From NCBI GenBank assembly GCA_946631295.1, contig CAMOZY010000010.1, positions 1 through 51,690 on the forward strand: a stretch of 51,690 nucleotides of DNA, given 5' to 3'. The notes below the pieces were generated by a model. The model had not been told where the DNA came from and searched no databases. It saw nothing but the letters and a program-made list of their open reading frames with translations. A program made the translations under genes and the position numbers. Source of the DNA: an uncultured Lachnospiraceae bacterium. Lineage in GTDB: Bacteria; Bacillota; Clostridia; Lachnospirales; Lachnospiraceae. Below, piece after piece: positions 50,580 to 51,690 of this stretch (positions within the stretch are counted from its first letter, which is position 1; each line of letters starts with the position of its first letter).

Positions 50580-51690
50580 TTAGCGGTCGCCGGCCATCAT
50601 AAGATCGTAGATCTGGCGGACAAGCTGATCGGGAGTATCATTTTCGGTGACACGTATCGTCATGACATCCATCATTTTTCCGCGTTTTGCCTGAAGACGG
50701 TTTGCCTGACGCTTCATCTCAAGTTCTTTGCCATATTGATCTTCGGCAGGAGCATGGTTTTCACCAAGTTCCGCAGTCGTGAGCAGTATACGCACCGCAT
50801 CTATTCCAAACATATCCTCGAGACTGCCAAGTGTCAGATAGTAGTCCTGAGTAAGTTCTGCTCTTGCCTTACATTCCACAAAAGCTGATCTGTAGCCTTT
50901 TGTAACGATAAGATCCAGCTCATTTTCAACATTCTTATCAGACCACAGCCAGTGATAACCGCTCTCCGCATCATCAAACAGTCCCGACTCACATGCCGCA
51001 TAATAAACGCATATCTCCAGCACATCTCCTGCCTTTGTCATAAGACGTTTCATCTCACGGTCACGGAATCTGTAAATCTGATCCGACTTTCTGCCGTTAT
51101 TATCGTCGCTCCGCCCGCCCGCCGGAAGGATCAGTTTTGCCTGACGAAGTTCGGAAATTATGTGAAGGATATTATTGTGATATGCGCCTCTCCACGCATT
51201 TTCCATTTCCCGGACATCAAAGCTGTCATCTTCATTTTTCTTTTTGTTAAAGTACGCCCCAAGCGAAGCGCAGAGAATATTCCAGCTTCTCGTTTCAAAG
51301 GTCACCTTATCAACAGGGTATTTTCCACGGAACATGTTGCGTGAAGCACCTATATAGATCTCCCACAGCTTCCTGTAATCACGTATCAGAATTTCCGGAT
51401 GACCTGACAGCTTATCGCTTCCTCCTGCCAGAGCAAACATTTCATCCACCCGCAAAAATGATCTGTCAGGCAGGAAGCGCAAATGCCCGGCATCACCTTC
51501 ACACAGAAATTTACGCCCGCGCACATCATATCTGAATATCGGAAAAGCAGCCTTCACAGCTTCCACAAAAGAAGCATTATTTACAGCATCCTTAAAAGGA
51601 GCCTCCGACAGATCAACAGCCTCTACACCAAGCGCCTTCATTGCAGTGATCCATTCATTCAGGAGTTTTTTCTTATTGCCGGGTTCACCT
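50580..51690 (-). CDS. Card1/Can2-like (DUF1887) PD-(D/E)XK nuclease, C-terminal part (partial)
   Basis: The frame is open to the right edge, so the N-terminus and the start are missing; the ATG at 51641 is only the first visible methionine. Numbered from it, the C-terminal region carries the nuclease core: E209 in VLEICVYY, D243 in NELDLIV and E256-C-K258 in AFVECKAR, followed by YYLTLGSLEDMFGI. This matches the Card1 endonuclease domain (NEIDV...G...FISCK). In that family an N-terminal CARF domain senses cyclic tetra-adenylate from type III CRISPR complexes and activates DNA or RNA cleavage. The middle part (about 85-200) would be the connecting helical region. The CARF part, if present, lies outside the window. 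A different restriction-type PD-(D/E)XK protein remains possible. Confidence 0.72.
   Translation of the reverse strand, partial: GEPGNKKKLLNEWITAMKALGVEAVDLSEAPFKDAVNNASFVEAVKAAFPIFRYDVRGRKFLCEGDAGHLRFLPDRSFLRVDEMFALAGGSDKLSGHPEILIRDYRKLWEIYIGASRNMFRGKYPVDKVTFETRSWNILCASLGAYFNKKKNEDDSFDVREMENAWRGAYHNNILHIISELRQAKLILPAGGRSDDNNGRKSDQIYRFRDREMKRLMTKAGDVLEICVYYAACESGLFDDAESGYHWLWSDKNVENELDLIVTKGYRSAFVECKARAELTQDYYLTLGSLEDMFGIDAVRILLTTAELGENHAPAEDQYGKELEMKRQANRLQAKRGKMMDVMTIRVTENDTPDQLVRQIYDLMMAGDR

Noticed and set aside
1-51690. Prophage, integrative element or tRNA attachment site
   Set aside because: No integrase, structural phage gene, tRNA or direct attachment repeats are visible; the genes are mostly housekeeping with normal order and spacing.

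Overview
The window reads as a chromosomal segment of an anaerobic, low-to-mid GC Gram-positive bacterium of the Clostridia, most probably Lachnospiraceae (Butyrivibrio or a close relative). This is inferred from gene content: pyruvate phosphate dikinase with a PPi-type phosphofructokinase, rubrerythrin as the oxygen defence, DUF6320 and DUF5050 proteins, GGAGG ribosome sites and sigma-A promoters. I see no rRNA, tRNA, CRISPR array, integrase or complete insertion sequence. Most genes are on the minus strand.

Layout from left to right. Positions 1-11400 hold a truncated lysine/alanine-rich protein, citrate synthase, two chemotaxis receptors (the second directly behind a rubrerythrin with two rubredoxin domains), a hybrid histidine kinase with receiver and Hpt domains, a DUF2975 membrane protein with its small Cro-like regulator behind a promoter flanked by inverted repeats, and the alanyl-tRNA editing protein AlaX. 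Positions 11480-14290 hold a scar where two 5'-truncated gene ends meet head to head, a MATE exporter and an orphan type IV prepilin-like protein. Positions 14300-17210 are larB-larC-larE, the nickel-pincer nucleotide cofactor pathway, fully overlapped and without larA. Next come a two-gene operon of small membrane proteins with an operator-like repeat cluster, then ppdK.

Positions 21266-28600 hold an ABC-F/PHP/membrane protein operon, PPi-phosphofructokinase, and a three-gene unit (small protein, membrane-anchored lipase-like hydrolase, 8-oxoguanine glycosylase). Positions 28604-33520 run maf, dus, a small acidic protein, a condensation-type acyltransferase, a zinc-ribbon DUF6320 membrane protein and an HGGG/GDSAGG esterase; the last three overlap and form a cassette of unknown product. 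Positions 33608-38465 are pheA-ppx-ppk (phenylalanine and polyphosphate). Positions 38642-42465 hold a DUF5050 protein, an SmtB-type zinc sensor, ApbE, a NusG_II protein and a Gx transporter; the last three recall the accessory genes of flavin-based extracellular electron transfer.

Positions 42482-44704 are the folate operon folE-folP-folBK. After it come a PH-like protein, a diacylglycerol kinase family protein, a PAP2 protein, an autoregulated GntR-ABC transporter operon and peptidase T. The right edge cuts a gene whose visible part is a Card1/Can2-like (DUF1887) PD-(D/E)XK nuclease; in this family a CARF sensor lies N-terminal, so a type III CRISPR or other cyclic-oligoadenylate defence locus may begin just outside the window.

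A small dispersed repeat (core GGTGCC(A/T)GGTAACATTAA) sits just behind stop codons at three places: 33550, 49229 and 50542. Start codons were chosen by ribosome-binding site where longer upstream extensions were open. No database search was possible, so family names rest on motifs read by eye.
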